From contig JAUYAO010000054.1 of assembly GCA_030692565.1 (NCBI GenBank), positions 1-64,000 of the forward strand: a DNA stretch of 64,000 bases, read 5' to 3'. The position numbers and the translations under genes are program-made. How positions within the stretch are numbered: position 1 is the stretch's first letter; every line of letters starts with the position of its first letter. The notes beneath the pieces are model-generated. The model saw only the letters and a list, made by a program, of their open reading frames with translations. It ran no database searches and was not told where the DNA came from. This document shows, piece after piece, positions 48,839-57,268 of the stretch. Source of the stretch: Nitrospira sp. Lineage in GTDB: Bacteria; Nitrospirota; Nitrospiria; Nitrospirales; Nitrospiraceae.

Positions 48839-49195
48839 TTACGCGCAGCCGAGTTCCTTCATCGGACGGACTTCCACGCTGCCATAACGGGCGGCGGGGA
48901 AATGCGTGGCAATGCGGATCGCGTCGTTCAGATCCGGCACATCGAGCATGAGAAAGCCGCCCAGCTGTTCTTTCGTTTCGGCAAACGGCCCATCGGTCGT
49001 CGCGGCCTTCCCCTCGCGGACCCGCACGGTTGTGGCGGTTTCGACCGGATGGAGCGGGGAGGCCGCCAGCAGCTGGCCGACCTTCTGTAACCGGTCGCAG
49101 TAGGCCATCGATTCGTCCGAGAGGGCGACCCGCTCATGGTTTGGCAAGGCATGGAGGATCTTCTCTTCGACATAGACCAGACAGAGGTATTTCAT
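48839..49195 (-). CDS. YciI-like DGPF-domain protein 3
   Basis: A 118-residue protein from ATG 49195 (MKYLCLVYVEEKILHALPNHE) with TTDGPFAETKEQLGGFLMLDVPDLNDAIRIATHFPAARYGSVEVRPM. A GTG four codons earlier is an alternative start. It heads the operon with the sigma factor gene and lies 61 bases after promoter copy 3. Co-transcription suggests it acts in sensing or in the output of the sigma factor. Confidence 0.88.
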   Translation of the reverse strand: MKYLCLVYVEEKILHALPNHERVALSDESMAYCDRLQKVGQLLAASPLHPVETATTVRVREGKAATTDGPFAETKEQLGGFLMLDVPDLNDAIRIATHFPAARYGSVEVRPMKELGCA

Positions 49196-49255
49196 GGTGT
49201 GCTCCAATGGGTTACAGGTGGCATGTCGCAGGGCCGGATACCTGCCTCTGTTGGA

Positions 49256-49283
49256 TAGTCGTTCTGCAAACCAGAAATCGACA
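49256..49283 (-). promoter_or_regulatory. ECF42-type promoter, copy 3
   Basis: TGTCGATTTC beginning at 49283 and CGACTA at 49261-49256 on the minus strand, with the same 16-base spacer as copies 1 and 2. It would drive DGPF 3 and the sigma gene, giving positive autoregulation. Confidence 0.78.
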
Positions 49284-49464
49284 ATGGGCTATCACATAAA
49301 AAGCGGGGAGCGTTTCTCGGCTTCTTCGTATACGCATGGCCACGAACCCATTGACGTGTTGGCGAATGTCCAGTCCCGGTATCGTTGACGTCCTCCCGAA
49401 AAACTAGACCAGCCAAAACTAGAAAACTCGGTTACCCTGCAGCCCTCCAACTAGGAGGGTAGCC

Positions 49465-49731
49465 ATGAAGAAGAGCAAGTTTTCTGAGGGACAGATTGCC
49501 ACGGCGTTGCGGCAGGTGGATGCCGGCGCCCCGATTCCTGAGGTCACCCGGTCGTTGGGAATCAGCGAAGCCACCTACTATGTGTGGCGCAAGAAGTACG
49601 GACAGATGGCCGTGGCCGAGGTCCGGCGGTTGCGGCAGCTGGAGACAGAGAACAGCAAGCTCAAGCAACTGGTGGCCGACCTGACGCTCGACAAGGTCAT
49701 CCTGCAGGAGGTGCTCGCAAAAAAGGCCTGA
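49465..49731 (+). CDS. IS3-family OrfA (IS407-like)
   Basis: An 88-residue HTH protein: MKKSKFSEGQIATALRQVDAG, PIPEVTRSLGISEATYYVWRKKYG, then a leucine-zipper-like helix (VRRLRQLETENSKLKQLVADLTLDKVILQEVL). It ends LAKKA just after a slippery run A-AAA-AAG at 49719-49725, where a -1 shift would continue into OrfB to make the full transposase. Confidence 0.9.
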   Translation: MKKSKFSEGQIATALRQVDAGAPIPEVTRSLGISEATYYVWRKKYGQMAVAEVRRLRQLETENSKLKQLVADLTLDKVILQEVLAKKA

Positions 49732-50591
49732 AGCCCACCCGCAAGCGCGCGCTGGTGCGGACCGTCACCATGCAATTCGCGATCGGCGTGCGGCGAGCGT
49801 GTGGGCTGCTGCGGTTGAATCGAGCGTCGTGGTATTACCGACACCATGGGCGGGACGATACGGCGATTCGCATGCGGCTGCGGGAGCTGGCCCAAGCTCG
49901 CCCGCGCTTTGGCTATCTCCGTCTGCACGTCATGCTTCGCCGCGAAGGCTGGGTGGTGAATACAAAGCGGGTGCGCCGGATCTACCGGGAAGAAGGGTTG
50001 ACCGTGCGGCTCACTCACCGCCGAAAGCGCGCGAGTCACCTGCGGGTGGTGCCGCCTCAGCCGAGGCAGCTGAATGAGCGGTGGAGCATGGACTTTGTGG
50101 CGGACACGTTGCTGGATGGGCGGCGGTTTCGTGCGCTGACCGTCGTGGATAACTGGAGTCGGCAGAGTCAAATAATCGAGCCGGATTTCACCCTGAGCGG
50201 CACGAAGGTGGTCGCGGCCCTGGAACGGGTGGCGAAACGGACGGGCTACCCGCAGATGATCACCGTGGACAATGGGAGCGAATTTACTTCCAAGGCGCTC
50301 GACGCCTGGGCCCACGAGCACGGCGTGAAGCTCGATTTCATTCGGCCCGGGAAACCCGTCGAGAATGCGGTGATTGAGAGTTTTAATGGACGGTTTCGGG
50401 ATGAATGTTTGAACGCGCAGGTGTTCGTGTCGTTACACGATGCGCGACAGAAGATTGAAGCGTGGCGAATCGATTACAATGAGCACCGGCCGCATGGTTC
50501 ACTTGGGGACTTAACGCCCCAGGAGTTTGTCGAACAGGCGGCCCAAACCGGGCTGCAGGAAGCATCGAATTTCCAGCACGGCGTGGTCTAG
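49722..50591 (+). CDS. IS3-family OrfB transposase (IS407-like), frameshift product
   Basis: The integrase part begins at the A6G slippery site and reads KGLKPTRKRALVRTVTMQFAIGVRRACGLLRLNRASWYY. The DDE core is in RWSMDFVADTLLDGRRFRALTVVD, MITVDNGSEFTS and PVENAVIESFNGRFRDE. It has no natural start codon near the join, so it is made as an OrfAB fusion by -1 frameshifting. The open frame extends 46 codons upstream, but that part is orfA read in the wrong frame. It ends nine bases before the end of the element. Confidence 0.88.
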   Translation, partial: KGLKPTRKRALVRTVTMQFAIGVRRACGLLRLNRASWYYRHHGRDDTAIRMRLRELAQARPRFGYLRLHVMLRREGWVVNTKRVRRIYREEGLTVRLTHRRKRASHLRVVPPQPRQLNERWSMDFVADTLLDGRRFRALTVVDNWSRQSQIIEPDFTLSGTKVVAALERVAKRTGYPQMITVDNGSEFTSKALDAWAHEHGVKLDFIRPGKPVENAVIESFNGRFRDECLNAQVFVSLHDARQKIEAWRIDYNEHRPHGSLGDLTPQEFVEQAAQTGLQEASNFQHGVV

Positions 50592-50751
50592 TTTTCAGGG
50601 AAGGGTCATCGTGCCTGAGGAGCGCAGGAAGAACAACCTGGGTGTGTCCAGTAAAAGGGTAAGTAGAAATCTGCACAAACATACAATTTCGTTCTCGAAC
50701 CGATCGCAGTTGTGTACAGTCGGCACAGTGAGTTGAACGAAAGGATGCCCG

Positions 50752-51132
50752 ATGAAGTCTGCCACGATGCCCGATGAGTTGTTTCTTGATATCCGTGAAC
50801 ATACGCGGATGCGCGTTCCGGTTCCCTTTTCCTGTGCGTTGGCGGAGAAGGCGCGGCCGCGCTGGTTTGCGAAAAAACGGGCCGGCCTCGGCGTGGTGTA
50901 CGATGTGTCGCTCAAAGGCGCCCGAGTTACGAGCGAAGCTCCGATGAATCCGGGCGATCAGGTCACGGTGCTGCTGCGCTTGCCGAAACAGGTGGCTCCG
51001 TTGGCGGTTGAGCGGGCGACGGTTCGATGGGCAAAGGACAATACATTTGGACTTGAGTTCATGCATCTGACGTCCACCGCGGCCATCAGACTCCAGCGGT
51101 TTCTCTCCTCGCAAGTTCAATCAGTTGCGTGA
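50752..51132 (+). CDS. PilZ-domain protein
   Basis: A 126-residue protein with the PilZ pattern: EHTRMRVPVPFSCAL (RxxxR-type c-di-GMP binding start), VVYDVSLKGARVTSEAPMNPGDQVTVLLRLP (DxSxxG in the form DVSLKGA), ATVRWAKDNTFGLEFMHL. It probably senses cyclic di-GMP. The third position of the DxSxxG motif ends in A rather than G, a modest departure. AAGGA precedes ATG 50752. It stands alone just after the IS3 element. Confidence 0.82.
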   Translation: MKSATMPDELFLDIREHTRMRVPVPFSCALAEKARPRWFAKKRAGLGVVYDVSLKGARVTSEAPMNPGDQVTVLLRLPKQVAPLAVERATVRWAKDNTFGLEFMHLTSTAAIRLQRFLSSQVQSVA

Positions 51133-51284
51133 TCGCTCTAGCTGTTCGATGTTCCGCTGACGGTCCCTCACCCGCGTCCGGCCGAAAGACGTGGGTGCGG
51201 CGGCCCGATTCAGTTGACTCTCCCGCCTTCCCTCAGTAGCCTGCGCACAGGTCCTGCGTTCCAGGAAATTGCGAAAGGCCTGCG

Positions 51285-52892
51285 ATGGACGGTCTGCATC
51301 AGCTCGAGATAATCATCTTGTTGCTGGCGGTGGTGCTGTTGTTGACCACCGTCGCACAGAAACTCGTCGTTCCCTATCCCATCTTATTGGTCATCGGTGG
51401 ATTGATCCTCGGCTTGATCCCGGGGATTCCCACGGTCACGCTCAGTCCTGATCTGGTCTTCCTTGTGTTCCTTCCGCCCATCCTCTGGGCGGCGGCCTAC
51501 TTTACCTCCTGGCGGGAGTTTAAGGAGAACCTCCGTCCGATTTCATGGCTGGCGGTGGGCCTGGTGTTGGCCACGACCGCGGCGGTTGCGGCGGTCGCCC
51601 GCGCGGTGCTGCCGGGCCTCGGATGGGCGGAAGCCATTGCCTTAGGCGCCATCGTTTCCCCGCCGGATGCGGTGTCGGCTACCGCCATCGGGAAGCGTCT
51701 GCGCATTCCCCGTCGCGTGGTGACGATTTTAGAAGGTGAAAGCCTGGTGAACGACGCGACGGCACTGGTGCTCTATCGCGCGGCTGTCGGGGCCGCGGTC
51801 GGCGGGAGTTTCGTGCTGGGCGACACGCTCCTGCAATTTGTCCTGGCTGCAGTCGGGGGTGTGGCGATCGGGGTCGCCGTCGGGATGGCATCGCGTTGGG
51901 CGCTCCGCGCGACGACCGACAGTTTCTCGGAGATCGCCATCACATTGCTCGCTCCCTATGTGGCGTGGGTGTTGGGCGAAGTGACGCACGCCTCGGCGGT
52001 GCTGGCCTGTGTGGCCGGAGGGCTGCATGTGCGGCAGCATTTCAGCGCGGCGGTCGCTCCTGTGACGCGCCTGCAGGCGCGGGCGGTGTGGGACCTGCTG
52101 ATCTTCGTGTTGAACGGGTTCATTTTCATATTGATCGGGCTCCAACTCGGCGCCTTGCGTACTGCCATCCCGGTCGACCGGTTCGGCACAGTCTTGACGG
52201 CCGGCGCGGCGGTCAGTCTGACGGCCATTGTCGTGCGTCTCGCCTGGGTCCCGGCGGCGGCGGCGTTGCCACGCCTGATCAGCGCGACGTTGCGGGCTCG
52301 CGATCCGATGCCGCCTTGGCCGCATATTTTCGTCACAGCCTGGACCGGGATGCGCGGGATTGTCACGCTGGCGGCCGCGCTGGCCTTGCCGGTGACGACG
52401 GCGGCTGGAATGCCGTTCCCGTTTCGCGCGGAGATCATCCTGGTCAGCTTCGCCGTAATTCTTGCGACGCTCGTATTGCAGGGACTTTCGCTCACGCCGA
52501 TCATCCGTGCCTTACAGCTTAAGGAGGACCGCGGCCTTGAGCGGGAAGAAATGCTCGCACGTGAACGGGCGGCTTCCGCCGCATTGGGACGATTGGACGG
52601 ATTAGCGGCGGGAGACGGCCTGTGGATAGAGCAGATCGAGCGGTTAAGGGTTCATTACAGCCGCCAACTTCAGCGGTTTGCCGGATCCGGTCCCATCGAT
52701 GCGGACTGTTCGTCCGAGGCCGGTGAACGATTCAGGCAGTTGCGGCACGACACGTTGACCGCCGAACGGCTCGCATTGATTCAATTGCGGAACGACGGGA
52801 CGATCAGCGACGAGGTGTTGCATCGGCTCGAACATGAACTCGATGTCGAAGCGTTGCGCGCGGGTATCGGCGAGCGTCGTGTGCCGCGGTGA
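51285..52892 (+). CDS. CPA1-family Na+/H+ antiporter
   Basis: A 535-residue membrane protein with about 12 hydrophobic helices followed by a soluble 130-residue tail. Family marks: PYPILLVIGGLILGLIPGIP, LPPILWAAAY, IVSPPDAVSATAIGKRLRIPRRVVTILEGESLVNDATALVLYR (ND pair) and FVTAWTGMRGIVTLAAALALP. It would exchange Na+ for H+ for pH and salt control. The tail (LERLRVHYSRQLQRFAGSG-like helices) resembles those of YjcE/NhaP-like transporters. Single gene. Confidence 0.9.
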   Translation: MDGLHQLEIIILLLAVVLLLTTVAQKLVVPYPILLVIGGLILGLIPGIPTVTLSPDLVFLVFLPPILWAAAYFTSWREFKENLRPISWLAVGLVLATTAAVAAVARAVLPGLGWAEAIALGAIVSPPDAVSATAIGKRLRIPRRVVTILEGESLVNDATALVLYRAAVGAAVGGSFVLGDTLLQFVLAAVGGVAIGVAVGMASRWALRATTDSFSEIAITLLAPYVAWVLGEVTHASAVLACVAGGLHVRQHFSAAVAPVTRLQARAVWDLLIFVLNGFIFILIGLQLGALRTAIPVDRFGTVLTAGAAVSLTAIVVRLAWVPAAAALPRLISATLRARDPMPPWPHIFVTAWTGMRGIVTLAAALALPVTTAAGMPFPFRAEIILVSFAVILATLVLQGLSLTPIIRALQLKEDRGLEREEMLARERAASAALGRLDGLAAGDGLWIEQIERLRVHYSRQLQRFAGSGPIDADCSSEAGERFRQLRHDTLTAERLALIQLRNDGTISDEVLHRLEHELDVEALRAGIGERRVPR

Positions 52893-52958
52893 GGAGCCGC
52901 GATTGGTATTGGTTGGATGGGCGGCCCCTCTTCCGGTAAAGAGAGACGGACCGATCGC

Positions 52959-53741
52959 TTACAGCTCGATGCGTTGATACGACGGCGCTGCCAGGTCCTG
53001 CCCGAGCAGGTCCCATTCGATCAGAAAGATCGTTGAGCGTGCCGCGCTCATGGAAAGCCGTCGCGTTCCGTCCTGCACCACGACACTCTCGGCTTTCGTG
53101 AAATCCATGGTGAGGTCTGGCCCGGTCCGGTTGCAGACGAACAGCGGCAGCCCCGTGTCGCGCGTGCAGCGCTCCCATTCGCCGTTGGGGCCATGAAAGC
53201 CGGGTGCCCAGGCGGCGGCGGATACCAGCATCCGCGCGCCTTGTCGGCGCAAGCTGTCGGCGATGCCTGGAGAATACGCATCGGCGCAAATGAGCAGCCC
53301 GACTTTGTCGAGCGGGGCGGCTGGAATCGGGATCGCCTCTGTGCCTGGCGTCGACCAGGCTTCCGATCCCACGCGCAGCGAGTTGATCTTTCGGTGAGTG
53401 CCGGAGAGCCTGCCGTCCGGGGTGATCACGAACAGCGAATTGTGCAACTGCTTCGTGCGAAGGTCCTGTTCCGGCACAGCGAGGAACAACGTGATCCGCA
53501 GTCGCGATGCGAGGCGGCCCATCTGCATCATCCACTCATCCGGCTGGGGCGCGATCCAGTCGGTACCGATCCGATCCACAAAGCTATACCCACAGACCGC
53601 GAGTTCAGGGGGCAGGATCCAGTTGGCCCCCGCCTGTGCTGCCTGCATGATGGCGATGTCGATCAGCCGTCGATTGCCGGCGAGATCGCCGGGAATCGGC
53701 GCCAGATGCAGAAACGCGATGCGAAGAGAAGATGCGGCCAT
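52959..53741 (-). CDS. Nitrilase/carbon-nitrogen hydrolase
   Basis: About 260 residues with the complete E-K-C triad: glutamate in NWILPPELAVCGYS, lysine in SGTHRKINSLR and cysteine in VGLLICADAYSPGIA. Fold marks DLAGNRRLIDIAIMQAAQAGA and NRTGPDLTMDFTKAESVVVQDG. It would hydrolyse an amide or nitrile of unknown type. The start is ATG 53741 or one of the ATGs up to 53753; the 1.5-kb open frame that continues upstream is antisense to prfC and was rejected. Confidence 0.85.
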   Translation of the reverse strand: MAASSLRIAFLHLAPIPGDLAGNRRLIDIAIMQAAQAGANWILPPELAVCGYSFVDRIGTDWIAPQPDEWMMQMGRLASRLRITLFLAVPEQDLRTKQLHNSLFVITPDGRLSGTHRKINSLRVGSEAWSTPGTEAIPIPAAPLDKVGLLICADAYSPGIADSLRRQGARMLVSAAAWAPGFHGPNGEWERCTRDTGLPLFVCNRTGPDLTMDFTKAESVVVQDGTRRLSMSAARSTIFLIEWDLLGQDLAAPSYQRIEL

Positions 53742-53852
53742 GGGCGGCATCATACAGGGTTGGCATGGCCGTCGCGAGCGGCGAGGCGGTCGATTTCTCC
53801 TGGTCGACGACTGTTGGCCGTCGGTAGCGGTGTGATATGCTGCGCACCCATT

Positions 53853-55457
53853 ATGGCTATCGACCAGACACGTCAGGGAGAATTGGCCGCGGCAACGGCG
53901 CGCCGCAGGACCTTTGCGATCATCAGCCATCCGGACGCGGGCAAGACGACGCTCACGGAAAAGCTGCTGCTCTATTCCGGGCTCATTCGGACGGCGGGCA
54001 TGGTCCGCGGCCGCAAGGGTGGCAAGACCGCCGCTTCCGATTGGATGGGCATGGAGCAGGAGCGCGGCATTTCCATCACCGCCTCGGCCATGCAGTTCCC
54101 GTATAAGGATGCGATCATCAATTTGCTCGATACGCCGGGCCACCAGGACTTTTCCGAAGACACCTATCGAACGCTGACGGCGGCCGACAGCGCGATCATG
54201 GTTATCGATGCGGCCAAAGGCGTGGAGACGCAGACGCGCAAGTTGTTCGACGTCTGCCGCTTGCGGCGGATTCCCGTCCTGACGCTGATCAATAAGATGG
54301 ACTTGCCGGGCCGCCCTCCGCTCGACCTCATGACAGAAGTCGAGCAGGCACTCAATATTCACGCGAGTCCGGTCAACTGGCCGATCGGCTCCGGCAGCGA
54401 TTTCGTCGGGATCGTGACGCGGGCCGATCATCGCGTCCAGCTGTTCAGCAAGACGGCGCATGGCGGCGCGACGAAGGTCGATGTGGCGAATATGCTCTTA
54501 GCCGATCTCGAACGCAGCGGCCGTGTTCCTCCGGACGTCATGGAACCCGTGCAGCACGACCTGGAGTTGCTTGAGATCGCCGGCAATCCGTTTTCGCGCG
54601 AGCAGTTTCTGAACGGCGACGTGACGCCGGTGTTTTTTGCGTCCGCGCTCACGAACTTCGGGATCGAGAGTTTTCTCGACGCCTTCGTGACGCTTGCGCC
54701 TTGTCCCAGCGCCCGGCTGGCCGACCGCGAGGATGGCAGCGAATGCACCATCGATCCGGTCGAGACTCCCTTCAGCGCCTATGTGTTCAAGCTGCAGGCG
54801 AACATGAATCCCAAGCATCGGGACAGCACCGCGTTCCTCCGGGTCTGTTCGGGGCGATTCGAACGGGACATGATGGTGACCCATCATCGATTGAATCGAG
54901 AGGTGCGCCTTTCGCGCCCGCACAGTCTGGTCGCGCAGGAACGGAGCACGGTGGAAGAGGCCTATCCCGGCGACATCATCGGCATCATCAATCCCGGGCT
55001 CTTTGCCATCGGCGACACGATTTCGGTGACGGGCGGATTCAACTTCAAACCGCTGCCGCAGTTTCAGCCGGAAATCTTTGCGCGGCTTCGTCCGACCGAT
55101 GTCGGCAAGCGAAAAGCCTTCGACAAGGGGATGGAGCAGATGGCGCAGGAAGGCACGGTCCAGATCATGCGGAGCCTCAATGACCTGGACTCGCTGGTCG
55201 CGGCGGTGGGCCGGCTGCAGTTCGACGTGCTGCAATACCGGCTGCGCCACGAGTATCGCGTGGAAACGGTCCTGGATGCGCTTCCGTTTTCATGCAGTGC
55301 CTGGTTGGGCGGAGATCCCGCGACCTTCAAAGCGCCGTCGGCGTCTATGGTGGTGAAGGATCAACGCGGGCGTGTGGTGGTGCTCTTCGGCGACCAAGTC
55401 ATGAAGACCATCGCCCGCGATCGCAATCCTGACCATACGCTCCGCGATATGGGGTAG
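53853..55457 (+). CDS. prfC: Peptide chain release factor 3
   Basis: A 534-residue translational GTPase that recycles RF1/RF2. P-loop SHPDAGKTT, switch region GISITASAMQF (RF3-type), G3 DTPGHQDFSEDTYRTLTAAD, G4 NKMD. The RF3-specific C-terminal domain (FARLRPTDVGKRKAFDKGMEQMAQEGTVQ, VAAVGRLQFDVLQYRLRHEY) is complete. The start is ATG 53853; an open frame further upstream overlaps the nitrilase gene antisense. Confidence 0.95.
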   Translation: MAIDQTRQGELAAATARRRTFAIISHPDAGKTTLTEKLLLYSGLIRTAGMVRGRKGGKTAASDWMGMEQERGISITASAMQFPYKDAIINLLDTPGHQDFSEDTYRTLTAADSAIMVIDAAKGVETQTRKLFDVCRLRRIPVLTLINKMDLPGRPPLDLMTEVEQALNIHASPVNWPIGSGSDFVGIVTRADHRVQLFSKTAHGGATKVDVANMLLADLERSGRVPPDVMEPVQHDLELLEIAGNPFSREQFLNGDVTPVFFASALTNFGIESFLDAFVTLAPCPSARLADREDGSECTIDPVETPFSAYVFKLQANMNPKHRDSTAFLRVCSGRFERDMMVTHHRLNREVRLSRPHSLVAQERSTVEEAYPGDIIGIINPGLFAIGDTISVTGGFNFKPLPQFQPEIFARLRPTDVGKRKAFDKGMEQMAQEGTVQIMRSLNDLDSLVAAVGRLQFDVLQYRLRHEYRVETVLDALPFSCSAWLGGDPATFKAPSASMVVKDQRGRVVVLFGDQVMKTIARDRNPDHTLRDMG

Positions 55458-55538
55458 CGCAGCGAGGTGGTGGCCGAGACCGGTCGAGAGCCGGCGACGG
55501 TTCCCCCTTCTCTCTGCTGCCTTCACCGGGTAGGTTCT

Positions 55539-55880
55539 ATGGCGTGGCCGATCTCCATCACACGAGAACTTGTCGGAGCCGTCGCGGCCTGGAATTCCGG
55601 CAACGCCGGCAAAGCCAGAGTGTGCGCGCGGCGGGCGGTCGCGTTAGCCGACGAAGCGTGGCTGAGACAGCAGGCGTCTCTATCATGGTCAGGGGATGCC
55701 ATGGCTCACCTGCGCAGAATCCAACAAGACCTCTCGTTTCCACTCTCTGTCCGGCAGGCGGCCGAACGATTGACGACGACCGTCACCCAGAAGCACCGGT
55801 CTCCCTTTACGGCCGATCCCATCGGCGATGCGAACACCGTCATAGAGTGTCTGCTAGGGGGCAGTGAAGCGCGGCCTTAA
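55539..55880 (+). CDS. Small hypothetical protein
   Basis: A 113-residue mainly helical protein: MAWPISITRELVGAVAAWNSGNAGKARVCARRAVALADEAWLR, then AMAHLRRIQQDLSFPLSVRQAAERLTTTVTQ. No family recognised with certainty. The AWNSGNAGKARVCARRA segment looks like one TPR or HEPN-type helix pair. It follows prfC by 81 bases and precedes a small Cys-rich ORF by 25 bases. Function unknown. Confidence 0.55.
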   Translation: MAWPISITRELVGAVAAWNSGNAGKARVCARRAVALADEAWLRQQASLSWSGDAMAHLRRIQQDLSFPLSVRQAAERLTTTVTQKHRSPFTADPIGDANTVIECLLGGSEARP

Positions 55881-55905
55881 TAGTGTGTAAGGCGTGAGGC
55901 GATTG

Positions 55906-56064
55906 ATGGAAGCGGACGATGCCGAAGCGTTGCGAGAGGCCTGGGCGAGGAAAGAGCATCCGCCCTGCCCGCACGATGTCCGGGAGAAAGAATTCTATCT
56001 CGGCTCCGATACGAGCGCTGAAATTTGTGTGGTCTGTGGGAAGTCCTTCTGGAGGGGAAACTAG
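55906..56064 (+). CDS. Small CxxC protein
   Basis: A 52-residue frame too short for most tracks: begins MEADDAEALREAWARKEHPP, then CPHD at about residue 21 and a later CVVCGKSF, ending RGN. The CPH...CxxC arrangement fits a small zinc ribbon. It lies two bases before the ATG of the next gene, whose GGAGGGG is inside this ORF, so the two look coupled. Confidence 0.5.
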   Translation: MEADDAEALREAWARKEHPPCPHDVREKEFYLGSDTSAEICVVCGKSFWRGN

Positions 56065-56066
56065 CC

Positions 56067-56435
56067 ATGGGGCCGACGTTTAGGCGGCGGGGTGGCCGTG
56101 TGTTTGCGGCGTTGCTCGCGCTGGCGTGGGAGGCGGGGCCCCTGCCTCTCTGGGCCAATCCGGCGCAGGATCGGCTTGCGGCGATGTCTGAGGTAGAGCG
56201 GAGCGAAGCCCTGGCGGTGTTCGTCGAAAGCGGCGGCCATAGCTGTCGCACTGTCGCGCGCACGTTCTTTCAAGGTGAGGACGCCAAGGGAAATGTCTTC
56301 TGGGATGTGGAATGCACCGGGGGCGAGTCCTACGTCGTGGTCATCAAGAACGACGTGCCGGGCTCGACCCGGGTGATGACTTGTCGCCGCTTGCGGGCGG
56401 TGGCGGGCGCGGACTGTTTCAAGAAGCTGGAGTAG
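56067..56435 (+). CDS. Hypothetical secreted protein
   Basis: A 122-residue protein from ATG 56067 with GGAGGGG upstream. Signal peptide-like start (RRRGGRVFAALLALAWEAGPLPLWANP). The mature domain HSCRTVARTFFQGEDAKGNVFWDVECTGGESYVVVIKNDVPGSTRVMTCRRLRAVAGADCFKKL has four cysteines, probably two disulfides. No family recognised beyond similarity to small secreted proteins with a single beta domain. Function unknown. Confidence 0.65.
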   Translation: MGPTFRRRGGRVFAALLALAWEAGPLPLWANPAQDRLAAMSEVERSEALAVFVESGGHSCRTVARTFFQGEDAKGNVFWDVECTGGESYVVVIKNDVPGSTRVMTCRRLRAVAGADCFKKLE

Positions 56436-56457
56436 TACATCGTACGGGTACCCGGAT

Positions 56458-57258
56458 ATGAGCCAACCTGACTACGTCTTTACGTCGGCTGAAGATCAAC
56501 TGGAACTCACGCGGTTGCAGGCGATTGAACGGGAGTTCGATCCGGCCAGTTGCCGCCGCCTGTATGCGACCGGTCTTGCCACCGGGTGGCGTTGCCTGGA
56601 AGTGGGACCGGGCGCCGGCTCATTGATGCAGTGGATGGGTGAGAGAGTTGGGCCTTCGGGGCATGTCGTCGCGCTCGATCTCTCGACCAAATTTTTGACG
56701 GCGCAACGTCCGGCGCATATTGAGGTTCAGCAAGGGGATATTCGTACCGCCTCGTTGCCCCAGGGATCATTCGATCTCGTGCATGCGCGCTATGTGCTCA
56801 TTCATCTGCCGGACTATGAGATCGCCCTGTCCCGGATGCTGGCCGCGCTGAAGCCGGGCGGATGGATTGTGCTGGAAGAGCCGGATTTCTCTGCCTCGCG
56901 GGGCATTGTCGGAACGGCTGCGCAACTCGCGGCGATGCGGCACATCAATCAGTCGATTCATCGCATGTACGAAAGCCGCGGGATGGATTACGCGCTGGGA
57001 CTCACGCTGTTGCCTCTCTTGCAAGCACGGGGACTTTCCCAGCTGGCTATGGAGAACGATGCGCCGGTGTCTGCCGGCGGCTCGGGTTTGGCGAAGATGA
57101 TGGCAATGTCCGCCCAACAGTTGCGGGAGAAGTATCTGGCGACGGGCGTCGTGAGCGAGGCGGATCTTCAGCACTACGGTGAATGTGCCGAAGATCCGCA
57201 GAGCCGGGCCGTCTACTATGCAACGGTTGCCGTCACCGGCCAGAAGCAGGCCGAGTGA
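56458..57258 (+). CDS. Class I SAM-dependent methyltransferase
   Basis: A 266-residue protein. SAM motif I CLEVGPGAGSLMQWMGERVGPSGHVVALDLS, then FDLVHARYVLIHLPDYEIALSRMLAALKPGGWIVLEEPDF. The C-terminal part contains INQSIHRMYESRGMDYALGLTLLPLLQARGL, common in small-molecule (UbiE/antibiotic-type) methyltransferases. Substrate unknown. It precedes a hydrolase gene by ten bases. Confidence 0.83.
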   Translation: MSQPDYVFTSAEDQLELTRLQAIEREFDPASCRRLYATGLATGWRCLEVGPGAGSLMQWMGERVGPSGHVVALDLSTKFLTAQRPAHIEVQQGDIRTASLPQGSFDLVHARYVLIHLPDYEIALSRMLAALKPGGWIVLEEPDFSASRGIVGTAAQLAAMRHINQSIHRMYESRGMDYALGLTLLPLLQARGLSQLAMENDAPVSAGGSGLAKMMAMSAQQLREKYLATGVVSEADLQHYGECAEDPQSRAVYYATVAVTGQKQAE

Positions 57259-57268
57259 GTGTGGGGTG

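Larger units (their letters stand above)
49395..50600 (+). mobile_element. IS3-family insertion sequence (IS407-like), intact
   Basis: About 1,206 bases with terminal inverted repeats CCCGAAAAACTAGACCA (49395-49411) and TGGTCTAGTTTTCAGGG (50584-50600), matching at 15 of 17 positions. It holds orfA and orfB on the plus strand with a frameshift signal between them. It sits 110 bases upstream of ECF promoter copy 3. All parts look functional. Confidence 0.87.

Noticed and set aside
51169-51197. Hairpin CACCCGCGTC/GACGTGGGTG after the PilZ gene
   Set aside because: One mismatch and no T-run; too weak to call a terminator.
53193-53852. 220-codon upstream extension of prfC
   Set aside because: It is antisense to the nitrilase gene. 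RF3 proteins begin close to the P-loop, as they do from ATG 53853.
52959-54461. 500-codon open frame on the minus strand
   Set aside because: Only the part up to about 53753 is a real nitrilase-family protein; the rest is antisense to prfC and lacks any family pattern.
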